DNA of 64,000 nucleotides, taken from contig JAHBXR010000010.1 of the NCBI GenBank assembly GCA_019636335.1, positions 150,224 through 214,223 on the forward strand. The letters are read 5' to 3'. This document shows, one piece after another, positions 19,503 to 29,041 of the stretch. The stretch is from Pirellulales bacterium (lineage in GTDB: Bacteria > Planctomycetota > Planctomycetia > Pirellulales > JAEUIK01). The notes beneath the pieces are model-generated. The model worked only from the letters and a program-made list of their open reading frames with translations, ran no database searches and had not been told where the DNA came from. The position numbers and the translations under genes were made by a program. Numbering within the stretch: the first letter of the stretch is position 1; the number at the start of each line of letters is the position of its first letter.

Positions 19503-21179
19503 CTATTCCACCACCGGCAGCACCAGTGCTGTTGGGTGATCGGCGTCGTGGTGGATCGTGTTGTGCGCCACTTTCGGCGGCAGCTTGTTCGAGCCGGGGG
19601 CCTCGCCCGTGTTCGGGTTTACCTCGAACCGCGGTGCGTTGCTCGATGTGATGTGGACGGCGATGCGATGCCCCGCCTCGAACGTGTTCGCCGTGCCGCC
19701 GAGATTCACGCGGATCTGCGTGGGCTTGCCCGGCTCCATCATCTTCACCTGCCCCGCCTCGCGTCCCTCGCGGTAGCGCGTGCGGACCGGCGCGTCGAGC
19801 AGCAGGGCCTCGTAACCGTCGGGATAGACATCGACCAGCTTGACCATGAAGTCCGTGTCGGGCGCGTCGGTCGAGCAGTACAAATCGACATAGACCGGTC
19901 CGGCGATCTTCAGGTCTTCCGCCAGCGGTGCGGTCTGGATCCGCAAATAATCTTCGCGCTCGCCGACCTCGCGTTGATCGAGGGGGCCGATGTCGAGCGA
20001 GAGATTGGCGCCGCCGATCGTCGGCACGGGCTTGGCCGGATCGTAGGCGTAGGTCGTGGCGCTGCCGGCAGCGGTCGGCTTCTCGGTCACCAATCCGTGC
20101 GGGTTGGTGAGGTAATACGTTTTCGGCGTCGCTTCGAGCGGCCAGTTCGCCGCCGTTTGCCAACTGTTCTTGTCGGAAAAGGCCTTCTTCTGCGCGCCGG
20201 CCATCTGGTAATACTGCACCGGCGGCTCGCTCATGATGCCGTTGTCTTCACCCTTCAAGTGATAGTCGAACCAGCGAATCTCATCCTTCAAGGCGCCGAG
20301 CAGGCTGCCGCCGTCCTTGTACGACAGCCCCTTCAAGTTGCCGTGTCCGAAGGGCCCCATCTTCAGCTTTTGCTTGCCGCGGGCGCCTTCGGCGCCTTGA
20401 TTTTGCAGGTAAGCAAAATTGCCCTGCGTGCCGACCGAGAAGATGTCGTACCAGCCACCGACGTGATAGATCGGGATGCTGATCCTGGAGCGATGATAGA
20501 TCAGATCCATGCGGTGCTCTTCTTCCGTGTTTTCAATCGCAGCACGACGCTCCGGCACTTGATCGAGCGCGTCCTGATTCTTGAGCCAGTTCACCGTGTC
20601 GGCCTCTTTGAAACAGCCGCCGATGAAGATCGCCTCGTTCCAGAAGCACTCGGGGGCCACGATGACATAGGCGGCCTTGAGCGCCGGCGGTTTCTCACAG
20701 GCGGCGGCCAGCGACGTGATGCCCATGGCCGAGGCGCCCGACATGCCCACGTTGCCGTTGCACCAGTCCTGCTGCGAGACCCACTCGATCGTGTCGAAGC
20801 CGTCGACGCGGTCGGTTTCGAAGGGCCGGTAGTCCCCTTCGGAACGGAACTTTCCCCGTGTGTCTTGGATGACGAACACATAGCCCGCCGCCGTATAGCG
20901 CGGCCAGAGGGCGCTGAACTGACCGTCTTTGCTATAGGGGGTCCGCGTGACGATCACCGGCCAGGGGCCCTCTCCCTTCGGCTTGAAGACGTTCGTCGCC
21001 AATTTCACGCCGTCGCGCATCGGCACCATCACCTCGGTGGCGCCGCGAACGACGTCGGGCTTCTTGGAATCCTTGGCTGCTACTTGCTGAATAGCGACTG
21101 GGGTCGACGCAAAACCGGCCAGCAGGGCCAGGCTGAGCGTCAGAAGCAACGTGAAACGGCGGCGTGAGGCAAGAGTCAT
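19503..21179 (-). CDS. exported CocE/NonD family serine hydrolase
   Basis: A Sec signal peptide (MTLASRRRFTLLLTLSLALL and on, cleaved after about residue 35) precedes an alpha/beta hydrolase of the S15/CocE family. The nucleophile is S147 in GMSGAS, with the preceding RTPYSKDG and VIQDTRGKFRSEG segments characteristic of X-Pro peptidase/cocaine esterase-like enzymes. The last 230 residues form the family's jelly-roll domain. Members hydrolyse esters or acyl-amino bonds; the natural substrate is unknown. The gene is transcribed in the same direction as the downstream SHD1 protein but probably separately. Confidence 0.87.
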   Translation of the reverse strand: MTLASRRRFTLLLTLSLALLAGFASTPVAIQQVAAKDSKKPDVVRGATEVMVPMRDGVKLATNVFKPKGEGPWPVIVTRTPYSKDGQFSALWPRYTAAGYVFVIQDTRGKFRSEGDYRPFETDRVDGFDTIEWVSQQDWCNGNVGMSGASAMGITSLAAACEKPPALKAAYVIVAPECFWNEAIFIGGCFKEADTVNWLKNQDALDQVPERRAAIENTEEEHRMDLIYHRSRISIPIYHVGGWYDIFSVGTQGNFAYLQNQGAEGARGKQKLKMGPFGHGNLKGLSYKDGGSLLGALKDEIRWFDYHLKGEDNGIMSEPPVQYYQMAGAQKKAFSDKNSWQTAANWPLEATPKTYYLTNPHGLVTEKPTAAGSATTYAYDPAKPVPTIGGANLSLDIGPLDQREVGEREDYLRIQTAPLAEDLKIAGPVYVDLYCSTDAPDTDFMVKLVDVYPDGYEALLLDAPVRTRYREGREAGQVKMMEPGKPTQIRVNLGGTANTFEAGHRIAVHITSSNAPRFEVNPNTGEAPGSNKLPPKVAHNTIHHDADHPTALVLPVVE

Positions 21180-21418
21180 GACCTGGGCTTCCCGGTGAGG
21201 GTGCTGGGGTAGGGGAGTTGGTATCTAGGTTATTACCGGTCGAAGGGATGCTGAGTTTCGTCTTGGCCACGTTCCGCAGACACTCGAACACACAGGCCGG
21301 CAGCCTGTGCCACTTGTCTGTTTTACGCTTGAGGGCCGTTCATCAAGCAACGACCCTTCCCTGAATTCCTTCGCGTCTTAGCGGTAAATCTGCTCCGCGC
21401 CGCGGTGTCACCGGCTGG

Positions 21419-22315
21419 CTACCAGAGATCGGCCTGCGCCACGGCCCGGGCGGCGGCCAGTTCGTCGGTCTTGGGACGCAACTCGAGCCCCACGTAGCCC
21501 TGGTAGCCCAGATCGTAGGCCTGCTTCAACACGCGGTTGTAGTACACCTCGCCGGTGCCTGGCTCGTTGCGGCCGGGGTGATCGGCGAGTTGCAGATAAC
21601 CGACCTGATCGAAGCCCTCCTTGAGGCGCCCGCAGAGATCCCCCTCGCTGATCTGCATATGGTAGAGATCCCAATTGATCTTCACCATCGGAGAGTTCAC
21701 CTCGCGGCAGATGCGGACCGCCGCCTCGCTGCCGTAGAGACAGTGTCCTTTGTGATCGACACGGATGTTCATCGGCTCGAGAATGAGCATCACCTCGTGC
21801 TGCTCGGCGATCGGAGCGGCCAGCTTCAGCCCGGCGATAATGTGCTCGTGCATCTCGGCCTGGGTCATCCCCTTCTGATCGTCGCCACCGACGACGGTCA
21901 TCTTCTTGCAGTTGATCTTCTTGGCGACCGCGCAGCTTTCCTCGATCTCTTGGACGAACTTCTCGTGGTTCTTGGGATCGTTCAGGCCCGGCCGGAAGCC
22001 CCACGCGGTAAACTGCGCGACCTCAAGGCCACGCTCCTGCGTAATCCTGTTGATGCCGTCCAGATCCTTGCCACGCCATGGCCAGAATTCGACGGCCGGA
22101 AAACCGTAGTCGGCCGCCTTTGCAATCCGTTCGAGAAAGGGGAGCTTACCCCACCACATTTCGACGTTGACGGCGAACTTCGTGTGCGGCGTGCGACCCA
22201 GCGTGCTGGGGTCGAGATCGGCCTGGGGGGCCTCGTCGGCGGCGCGGGCAAGCGTCGCGCCCGAGGCCAACACGGCGGTCGAGCCCAAGAACGTACGGCG
22301 ATCGAGCATAGACAT
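21419..22315 (-). CDS. Tat-exported TIM-barrel protein, hydroxypyruvate isomerase-like
   Basis: A twin-arginine signal (DRRTFLGS near residue 5) and an alanine-rich segment ending ARAADEAP precede an AP-endonuclease-2/xylose-isomerase-like TIM barrel of about 270 residues. The barrel resembles hydroxypyruvate isomerase, with EPMNIRVDHKGHCLY and the final GLELRP carrying the metal-binding glutamates. Many planctomycete proteins of this type are exported sugar isomerase/epimerase-like enzymes of unproven substrate. It is divergent from the TIGR03790 protein. Confidence 0.82.
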   Translation of the reverse strand: MSMLDRRTFLGSTAVLASGATLARAADEAPQADLDPSTLGRTPHTKFAVNVEMWWGKLPFLERIAKAADYGFPAVEFWPWRGKDLDGINRITQERGLEVAQFTAWGFRPGLNDPKNHEKFVQEIEESCAVAKKINCKKMTVVGGDDQKGMTQAEMHEHIIAGLKLAAPIAEQHEVMLILEPMNIRVDHKGHCLYGSEAAVRICREVNSPMVKINWDLYHMQISEGDLCGRLKEGFDQVGYLQLADHPGRNEPGTGEVYYNRVLKQAYDLGYQGYVGLELRPKTDELAAARAVAQADLW

Positions 22316-22595
22316 AAGCGTGGGCTTCCCTGGTTGAATCGGCCGCGACCGGCGAGAATGTGCCGGATTTCACGGCTCGCGCGATTATAGCCACCACAGA
22401 AACCGACTGTCCAATTCGAGCCAGCGAACGCCGCGTCCCAAGATAATCGTCCGGCATTGCTGGCTCGTCCTGCGGGAGAATGGCTCGCGCTACTACACCC
22501 CAATGGAAGAGGGGCTTAAGATCGAAGAAGGACGCACCGAGCCGCGCTCGCTCGGCTCTCCGCTTGGCCGCCCCGTCTCGCAGGATATCCCTGGC

Positions 22596-24818
22596 ATGCA
22601 TTGTCGCCGCGCGACTCGCTGGAACTTGCTCTGTCTGCTCTGCACGCTCGTCGCCCTCTCGCTGGGGATCCGACCCGCCCGAGCAGGGGGCGGCCCCGAG
22701 AATGTCTTCGTCGTCGTGAACCCCCACAGTTGGGCTTCGCAAACGATCGCCAACTACTTCATCTTCCTCCGGGCGATCCCCCCCTCGAACGTGATGATGC
22801 TTCCCTGGGAGGGGCAGCTCGACGAACCGATCAGTGTCGACCTGTTTCGCGACCAGATCCTCGAACCGATCCTGACCGAAATCGACAAGCGCGGACTGGC
22901 GCAGCAGATCGACTGTATCGCCTATTCGAGCGATTTCCCCTACGAGGTCGACACCAGCCCCGATCTGCGTAACTCCACGGTACCAGAACATCTGCTGCCG
23001 GGCGCTTCGCTGACCGGCCTGACCTACTTGTCACAGCTCGTGGCGGCCAAGCAGCCTTACTATCTGATGCTCGACGTGAATCGCTACGCGGTCCTGCCCC
23101 CCAAGACCGATCCGACGCCCCCGTCACAGGCCTTTAGTTCCCAAACGGCGTTTCCGGCGGCGAGCAATGCGCGCGCCAAACAACCGCTGCAGTACAAGCT
23201 GTCGACGATGCTGGCGGTCACCAGCGGCCGGGGCACTTCGATCAGCCAGGCGACGAACGATCTCCTGCGTGGCTACTACGCCGACGGGACCCATCCCCAG
23301 GGGACGATCTACTTCGTGCGCAACAACGATCCCCGCTCGACGACTCGTTCTCCTCGTTTTCAGGCGGCGATGGACGACCTGCGCAAACTGGGCGTCAAGA
23401 CCGAAGCGATCAACGGCACATTGCCGATCCGGAAGAACGACGTGATGGGCCTGACCACCGGCGCCGCCACCTTCGACTGGAGCGCCAGCGGGAGCACGAT
23501 TCTGCCCGGGGCGATCTGCGACAACTTTACGAGCACCGGCGGCCGGCTGCGCGAGAATGGCACGCAAACCTCGATGGCCGAGTTCCTGCGCTATGGCGCC
23601 AGCGGAAGCTGCGGCACCGTGATGGAACCGCGGACGATCGAGGCCAAGATTCCTCTCGCGACCGTCCACGTACACTACGCGCGTGGCTGCTCGCTGGCCG
23701 AATCGTTCTATCAGTCGATCGGCGGACCGTATCAACTCTTGATCGTCGGCGACCCGCTCTGCCGCCCCTGGGCGAACCTGGCTCAGGTGGGCGTGACCGG
23801 TTTGCAAGTCAACGAACAAGTGAAGGGGACCATCGAGCTGACGCCGGCCGCCCGGCCCTCTGCTCGCAAAGGCGATGTCCCGGCCGACAAAGAGGAGACG
23901 CCGCAGGAATACGCCGTCGAACGCTTCGAGTTGTTCGTCGATGGCAAGCGTGTGGCTCAATGCCAACCGGGCGAGAAGCTCACTTGGGATACCACGGCCA
24001 CGAGCGATGGCTATCACGAAGTCCGCATCGTGTGCATCGAGGCGGGGGCCATCGCGACGCAATCGCGCTGCGGCATCCCCTGCTACGTCGCCAATCAGGG
24101 TCTCGCCTGCGAGATCAAATCCTCGGCCACGAAGTCTGTCCCCCACGGAGACAAAGTCACCCTCGAGGCGCACTCCCCGGGCGCTTCGCAGATCGATCTC
24201 TATCACGCCGGTGGGCTGCTGGGCAATGTGCCGGGCGAGAATGCCTCGCTCGAAATCGACACCGCACAGTTCGGACTCGGTCCCATGCACGTCTGGGCGG
24301 TCGCCCAACACGCCGGCAGTCCACCACCCGGCATCGCGTCCGCCCCCTTGCGACTCGATATTGAAGCTCCGGCCACGCTGCCGGCGATCTCGGTGCCCGC
24401 CGAGGCGCGCTTCGCCGCGGGAGTCTTACTGACGCGCGAGGGAGCGAGGCCTGCCGTCGTGAAAGATACGCTCGACCCCAATTGGCTAGCGGCGCAGGGA
24501 TTGAAGGCGCAGGAACAGTTCAAGCTCGACGGGTACTGCGACGTTCCGGCCGACGATCTCTATCAATTGCAGGCTGGCTTCGTGGGCAAGCTGAAGATCA
24601 CGCTCGACGAGCAGGTCGTGCTCGATACCTCGACCGATCATGCCTCCCCCCTGCAGATGATCCCCCTCAAGCTGGCCAAGGGGCTGCACCATCTCGTGGT
24701 CGAAGGAGAGTGCGGCGCCACGGTGCGGTTGGAGATTCGTTTCGGCAACGTCGGCACGTGGCGCATCGGCGAGCGCATGTTCACGCATCTGCCATCGACG
24801 CCCGCGACAGGTAGCTAA
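22596..24818 (+). CDS. exported TIGR03790 family protein
   Basis: A signal peptide (MHCRRATRWNLLCLLCTLVA...ARA) is followed by the domain recognised as TIGR03790: the VFVVVNPHSWASQTIANYF region near residue 40, VDTSPDLRN, YLSQLV, and GYYADGT/GAATFDWSASGS. After about residue 400 the protein changes to beta-rich, Ig-like and carbohydrate-binding-like segments. The family is confined largely to Planctomycetes and related bacteria and has no known activity. The in-frame region before the ATG at 22596 lacks features, so the shorter form (740 residues) is preferred. A perfect hairpin follows the stop. Confidence 0.82.
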   Translation: MHCRRATRWNLLCLLCTLVALSLGIRPARAGGGPENVFVVVNPHSWASQTIANYFIFLRAIPPSNVMMLPWEGQLDEPISVDLFRDQILEPILTEIDKRGLAQQIDCIAYSSDFPYEVDTSPDLRNSTVPEHLLPGASLTGLTYLSQLVAAKQPYYLMLDVNRYAVLPPKTDPTPPSQAFSSQTAFPAASNARAKQPLQYKLSTMLAVTSGRGTSISQATNDLLRGYYADGTHPQGTIYFVRNNDPRSTTRSPRFQAAMDDLRKLGVKTEAINGTLPIRKNDVMGLTTGAATFDWSASGSTILPGAICDNFTSTGGRLRENGTQTSMAEFLRYGASGSCGTVMEPRTIEAKIPLATVHVHYARGCSLAESFYQSIGGPYQLLIVGDPLCRPWANLAQVGVTGLQVNEQVKGTIELTPAARPSARKGDVPADKEETPQEYAVERFELFVDGKRVAQCQPGEKLTWDTTATSDGYHEVRIVCIEAGAIATQSRCGIPCYVANQGLACEIKSSATKSVPHGDKVTLEAHSPGASQIDLYHAGGLLGNVPGENASLEIDTAQFGLGPMHVWAVAQHAGSPPPGIASAPLRLDIEAPATLPAISVPAEARFAAGVLLTREGARPAVVKDTLDPNWLAAQGLKAQEQFKLDGYCDVPADDLYQLQAGFVGKLKITLDEQVVLDTSTDHASPLQMIPLKLAKGLHHLVVEGECGATVRLEIRFGNVGTWRIGERMFTHLPSTPATGS

Positions 24819-24855
24819 ACGCGCCCGTCGTCCCTCGAGGCAGAACCTGCTGCGG

Positions 24856-24869
24856 CAGTCCACGGACTG
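24856..24869 (+). terminator. tight hairpin after the TIGR03790 gene
   Basis: CAGTCC (24856-24861) pairs with GGACTG (24864-24869) across two bases. There is no T-run, so it is a weak terminator candidate or a repeat hairpin. Confidence 0.35.
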
Positions 24870-24965
24870 TCGTGCCCCGGCACTCGGTTGGTACGAGCAA
24901 CACGGGCGCCACGGCGAAAGTCCGGGCTAAAAGACCATGTCGCAGCTTAAGTGGGAGTAGTTGTC

Positions 24966-25424
24966 TTGCACGAACATTTCATGCAACTGGCGTATCGCGA
25001 GGCTATCTGCGCCTTCGACGAAGATGAAGTGCCGGTCGGCGCCGTGGTCGTACACCACGATCGGATAATCGCCGCCGCGCATAACCAGCGCGAGCAACTC
25101 CGCGATCCGACGGCCCACGCCGAGATGATCGCCATCACCCAGGCGGCCGAGGCCCGCGGCGGCTGGCGGCTCGACGATTGCCTGCTCTACGTGACCCTCG
25201 AGCCGTGCCCCATGTGCGCGGGCGCCATCATCCAGTCGCGCATTCCCTGGGTGATCTACGGCGCACGCGATCCCAAGGCAGGGGCCGTCGAATCGCTGTA
25301 CAAACTGCTAGCAGATCCGAGATTGAATCACACCTGCCAGACAGTGGGGGGCGTGCTAGCAGCCGAATGCGGCGAGATTCTGACGCGGTTTTTCCGTCAG
25401 CAGCGCAGCCTGGGCAAGAAGTAG
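24966..25424 (+). CDS. tadA: tRNA-specific adenosine deaminase
   Basis: TadA converts adenosine 34 to inosine in tRNA-Arg, an essential modification. The zinc ligands are H51 in AHAE (with catalytic E53) and C81/C84 in EPCPMC, and the C-terminal part is typical of the cytidine deaminase fold of TadA. The TTG at 24966 follows GGGAG by about nine bases and begins LHEHFMQLA; an upstream GTG (24951) and the ATG at 24981 are alternatives. Length (152 residues) fits the family. Confidence 0.9.
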   Translation: MHEHFMQLAYREAICAFDEDEVPVGAVVVHHDRIIAAAHNQREQLRDPTAHAEMIAITQAAEARGGWRLDDCLLYVTLEPCPMCAGAIIQSRIPWVIYGARDPKAGAVESLYKLLADPRLNHTCQTVGGVLAAECGEILTRFFRQQRSLGKK

Positions 25425-25492
25425 CCGCGTCGGACGTTGCCGTCCTAAGCCCTTTGCCCTTCTGCGGTTCTAGGGCTTTCGCTAGAATCCCG

Positions 25493-25498
25493 CCCCCC
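25493..25498 (+). promoter_or_regulatory. TAGAAT -10 box before the glycosyltransferase
   Basis: GCTAGAATCC places TAGAAT at 25493-25498, about 60 bp upstream of the ATG. The -35 region (TTCTGC at 25470-25475) is weak. Confidence 0.4.
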
Positions 25499-25557
25499 GC
25501 TCGAACGGCCGAGGTCGAGCGGCGCGAGTCATGGACGACACGGCGGAGATGTAGGCC

Positions 25558-26604
25558 ATGCGGGCATTGGCCCTGATCGAGGCCCCCAACCACGTTTGCT
25601 ATCGCTACCGGATCGAGGCGTACGCCCCGGCGCTGGCCGCGCGCGGCTGGACGCTCGAATCACTGCCGCTCGATCCGCAGACATTCGCCCGCAACCGTCA
25701 GTTGCGCGAAGCCGCCTCCTACGACGTCGTCATACTGCAGCGCAAGTTGCTGCCGTTGTGGCAACTGCGCCTGTTGCGCAAGGCCGCGCGCGTCCTGATC
25801 TACGACTTCGACGATGCGCTGTTCCATCGCGACAGCTACGCCCGCAAAGGTCCGTCGAGCGTCACTCGGCTCGCACACTTCTGGGCCACGATCTACGCCG
25901 CCGATGCGGTGATCGCGGGCAACGCCTACCTGGCCGAACAGGCCTCGGCCTACGTCGTGCCCGAGCGCGTGCATCTGTTGCCCACATGCGTAACTCCCAG
26001 TCTCTACTCGCCGGCAAGACACGAGCGCCGCGGCGCCGCGGCGCGTCTGGTCTGGATCGGTCAGCACAGCACGCTGCCTTGTCTCGACCATGCCTCGGAA
26101 CAACTGTCCGCCGCCGCCGAGCAGCTTCCCGGCCTGCGGCTGCACGTCGTGTCGAATCGCTTTCCCGTGATCCAGGGTCCGCGCGTCGTCGAACGTCCCT
26201 GGTCGGCCATGACCGAAACCGCGGAACTAGCCGGCTGCGATATCGGTATCAGTTGGCTGCCCGACGATCCGTGGAGCCGGGGCAAGTGTGGACTGAAGGT
26301 ATTGCAATACATGGCGGCGGGCTTGCCCGTGGTGGCCAATCCGCTGGGCATGAACCGCGAAATGGTCCTCGAGGGCCAAACCGGTCTGCTGGCAAGCACG
26401 CCGCGTGAATGGGCCGCCGCCATCGCCCGGCTGGCCAACGATCCGGCCCTTCGCGCGCGCTTGGGAGCCGCCGGGCGCCGCCTCGTCGAAGAACAATACT
26501 CCGCGCAATCTTGGGGCGAACGCTTTGCCGGGCTGCTGGAGCAGGTGTGGCACGATTCGCACCATCCTTCGCCGACGGCGGAACTCTTCGAGCCGGTTTC
26601 ATGA
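25558..26604 (+). CDS. glycosyltransferase, GT4-like
   Basis: The 348-residue protein has the GT-B architecture of family 4 transferases: an N-terminal Rossmann half and a C-terminal nucleotide-sugar half ending with KCGLKVLQYMAAGLPVVA and a QTGLLAS segment. IYDFDDALFHRDSY near residue 80 is typical of a subset that transfers hexoses to cell-surface glycans. No sugar donor can be assigned. Its stop overlaps the next start (ATGA at 26601), so the two genes form a coupled pair. Confidence 0.85.
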   Translation: MRALALIEAPNHVCYRYRIEAYAPALAARGWTLESLPLDPQTFARNRQLREAASYDVVILQRKLLPLWQLRLLRKAARVLIYDFDDALFHRDSYARKGPSSVTRLAHFWATIYAADAVIAGNAYLAEQASAYVVPERVHLLPTCVTPSLYSPARHERRGAAARLVWIGQHSTLPCLDHASEQLSAAAEQLPGLRLHVVSNRFPVIQGPRVVERPWSAMTETAELAGCDIGISWLPDDPWSRGKCGLKVLQYMAAGLPVVANPLGMNREMVLEGQTGLLASTPREWAAAIARLANDPALRARLGAAGRRLVEEQYSAQSWGERFAGLLEQVWHDSHHPSPTAELFEPVS

Positions 26605-27458
26605 GCTTCTCGCCCGGTCGAGAGCACCGACGTCCCCCTACTGCCCGTAGCGGCAGACGTTCGCGCGCCGCGCTGCACGGCCTCGTCTCGCTCGCCCTGG
26701 CCGCCGCCGGATGCCACGCGCTCAACACGAAGCCGGCGTCGACCTTGCCGTTGCGCCGCGAGCACGTGCGCGACCAACTGATCATCCACAGCGACTTCGA
26801 CATGCCGGAACGTCACCGGCTGGTCGAAGAGCTCTGCGCGCAACGCAGCGATCTGGCCGTCAAACTGATGCTGCCCACCTCGGACGAGCCGATCCACGTC
26901 TACCTGTTCGACAAACCGAATGAATTCTCGGCCTACATGCGTCTGCACTATCCCGAGTTGGGGCCCCGCCGCGCCTTCTTCGTCGAAGGAGATACGCGTC
27001 TGGCGGTCTACGCCCAGTGGGGCGATCGCGTCGCCGAGGACTTGCGGCACGAAGTCGCGCATGGCTATCTGCATGCCGTGGTGCCGAACCTGCCCCTCTG
27101 GCTCGACGAAGGCCTGGCCGAATACTTCGAGGTGCCGCGCGGCACGCGGGGCGTGAACCGCCCCCATGTCGAGGCCTTGCTTGCAGAACGGGCGGCCGGC
27201 ACGTGGAGCCCGTCGCTGCAACGGATCGAAGCCATTCACGAAGCGGGACAACTCCAACAGCGCGACTATGCCGAGGCCTGGGCCTGGGTCCACTGGATGC
27301 TCGAATCGACCCCCGAGCGCCGCGAGCAGCTCTGCCGTTACCTGCAGACGCTCCGTCAGTCGGGCGTGGCCCCCCCCTTATCGCTCGCCATCGGCGCCCG
27401 TTCTCCCCAGGCAGAGCAGGAGCTCGTCACGCACCTCGAGTGGCTCCGCGGCCAATAG
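26601..27458 (+). CDS. predicted lipoprotein metallopeptidase (DUF1570-like)
   Basis: The 285-residue protein has a twin basic N-terminus and a lipobox-like LAAAGC with C38. The zinc site HEVAH (H150-E151-x2-H154) and a downstream glutamate in LDEGLAEYF (E170) match gluzincin peptidases, and the surrounding VPNLPLWLDEGLAEYF is typical of DUF1570-type proteins of planctomycetes. A role in trimming surface proteins is inference. It overlaps the glycosyltransferase by four bases and so is probably translated with it. The next gene is convergent and starts its 3' end two bases later. Confidence 0.83.
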   Translation: MSFSPGREHRRPPTARSGRRSRAALHGLVSLALAAAGCHALNTKPASTLPLRREHVRDQLIIHSDFDMPERHRLVEELCAQRSDLAVKLMLPTSDEPIHVYLFDKPNEFSAYMRLHYPELGPRRAFFVEGDTRLAVYAQWGDRVAEDLRHEVAHGYLHAVVPNLPLWLDEGLAEYFEVPRGTRGVNRPHVEALLAERAAGTWSPSLQRIEAIHEAGQLQQRDYAEAWAWVHWMLESTPERREQLCRYLQTLRQSGVAPPLSLAIGARSPQAEQELVTHLEWLRGQ

Positions 27459-27459
27459 G

Positions 27460-29037
27460 TTAGACGAATTCGACCTTCGCGCCGCCGACATTCGGTGCGG
27501 CGATGACATACTCGGCCTCGCGCCATTCCTGCTTCGTGCGCAGCCCCGCGACGATGGCTTGCGCCTCGTCGTCGTGAGCCGCTAGAGCAAATATGGTCGG
27601 GCCCCACGAGCTTTGACCGACGCCCGACACCCCCTGTTGACGGATCGTCTCGACGAGCCGCTCGACCTGCTCACCCGCGAAGGCACCCCCTTGCGCCGCG
27701 GCAAAGCATTCGCCGGCCCTGCGATTGTAGCGATAGAGCGCTTCGCCGAACGTTGTCAAATCGCCGCTGGCGGCCGCCGGCAACATTCCCAACAAAATCT
27801 CGCGGCAAAGACGCTCGGTGGTCGAGATTGGCACGGCGGGCAACGTCTCGAAGGCATGTCGTTCGGCGTCTCCCGCCATGCCTGGGGGATGTTGAGGCGT
27901 GACCAGGACGAAACGCCATTCCGCTGGCAACGCGATCCGCGATACGAGCGGCGCCAAGACTTCGTCCGCAAGCTTGCCGGCCTCGACGATCAGACCGCCG
28001 CCGAGAAAACCGTACACGCCAATGGCCGAGCGGAGTCCACGCTCGACCATGGCCGCCAAGTCGGCGGCAGCAGGCAACGGCCTTCCGGCAAACGCGTGCA
28101 AGGCGGCCGCCACGGCCAGCCCCAACTGCGTCCCGGTGCCCAAGCCAATATGCTCCCCTGGCTCGCGCACGAGTCGCAGGCGGCAAGGCGGGATGTCAAA
28201 CTTTCCACGCCGCACGACCCGCGCCGCGAACTGCTCGATCCGTGCCGCCAGCGGTCCCGTCGCGGAAAACGCGGCGGCCGGTTCGAGCAAGAGTTCCAAG
28301 CCAGGGCGATCGATCATGGCCCCCATGCCGCCAAACTGGCGCGAGCGAGTCTCTCCGAAAGAAAGCAGACCAAAATGAAGCCGGCTCGGCGCCACCACGC
28401 GCACCGACTGCCCCACGTGAGTCGCTTTGCCCGCAGCCGTTTTTTCCGCGACGTAGGACCGCAACAGCTCGAATGCCCGTTGTTCCGCGGCGCCGCCGGT
28501 CTTGTTGACGACGATCGCCAGCCGGGCCAATTCTCCCTCGATCTCGGCCGCCGGCAAGACGTGAACGCGGGTCGCCAGGATCGCCCCCTCGAGCACGGCG
28601 TATCGCGCGCGATGAAAACCGACGAAATCGCGACGCCGACCTGCCTGCGTGACTTGTGCCTCGATCGTGACGCGCTGCCCCGCTTCGTCGATCGCTTGCA
28701 CCTCGAAGGCATACCACCGGCAGCAGTCGGTCAGGACGTGGCAAACTCCGTCCGCAGGCGGCAAGTACCGCGGTGCCTGCTCGAGCCGCCCGATCGCGGC
28801 GCGGGCGAGGAACTCGACGTCATCGACCACGTGAAAGACGCCGCGACCGGTACGACGCAAGTTGGCAAACGTCGTCGAGTCGGGAAACGGTCGCAATTTC
28901 AAACGCGTGATGTCGCCGCTCGTCGCCGCGCGGTCGTCGATCGTCGGGCCCATCGGTGCGACATTCACCGAGCCATCGGCGTTTTCGGTGGTAACGATGC
29001 CCTCGAGAATCAACGCGAAGCTCCGCCGGCGTTTCAC
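27460..29037 (-). CDS. DUF447 / beta-ribofuranosylaminobenzene 5'-phosphate synthase fusion
   Basis: Two domains are joined. Residues 1-195 resemble DUF447, a flavoprotein-like domain of archaea and H4MPT-containing bacteria (VTTENADGSVNVAPMGP near the start). Residues 210-525 are a GHMP-fold protein of the beta-RFAP synthase family (RVVAPSRLHFGLLSFGE; GLGTGTQLGLAVAAALHAF as the ATP-like glycine motif). Beta-RFAP synthase joins p-aminobenzoate to PRPP, the committed step of H4MPT synthesis. The GTG at 29037 is taken as start, four bases after pabA. The gene lies last in a five-gene operon that also makes p-aminobenzoate. Confidence 0.85.
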   Translation of the reverse strand: MKRRRSFALILEGIVTTENADGSVNVAPMGPTIDDRAATSGDITRLKLRPFPDSTTFANLRRTGRGVFHVVDDVEFLARAAIGRLEQAPRYLPPADGVCHVLTDCCRWYAFEVQAIDEAGQRVTIEAQVTQAGRRRDFVGFHRARYAVLEGAILATRVHVLPAAEIEGELARLAIVVNKTGGAAEQRAFELLRSYVAEKTAAGKATHVGQSVRVVAPSRLHFGLLSFGETRSRQFGGMGAMIDRPGLELLLEPAAAFSATGPLAARIEQFAARVVRRGKFDIPPCRLRLVREPGEHIGLGTGTQLGLAVAAALHAFAGRPLPAAADLAAMVERGLRSAIGVYGFLGGGLIVEAGKLADEVLAPLVSRIALPAEWRFVLVTPQHPPGMAGDAERHAFETLPAVPISTTERLCREILLGMLPAAASGDLTTFGEALYRYNRRAGECFAAAQGGAFAGEQVERLVETIRQQGVSGVGQSSWGPTIFALAAHDDEAQAIVAGLRTKQEWREAEYVIAAPNVGGAKVEFV

Positions 29038-29041
29038 GCCG

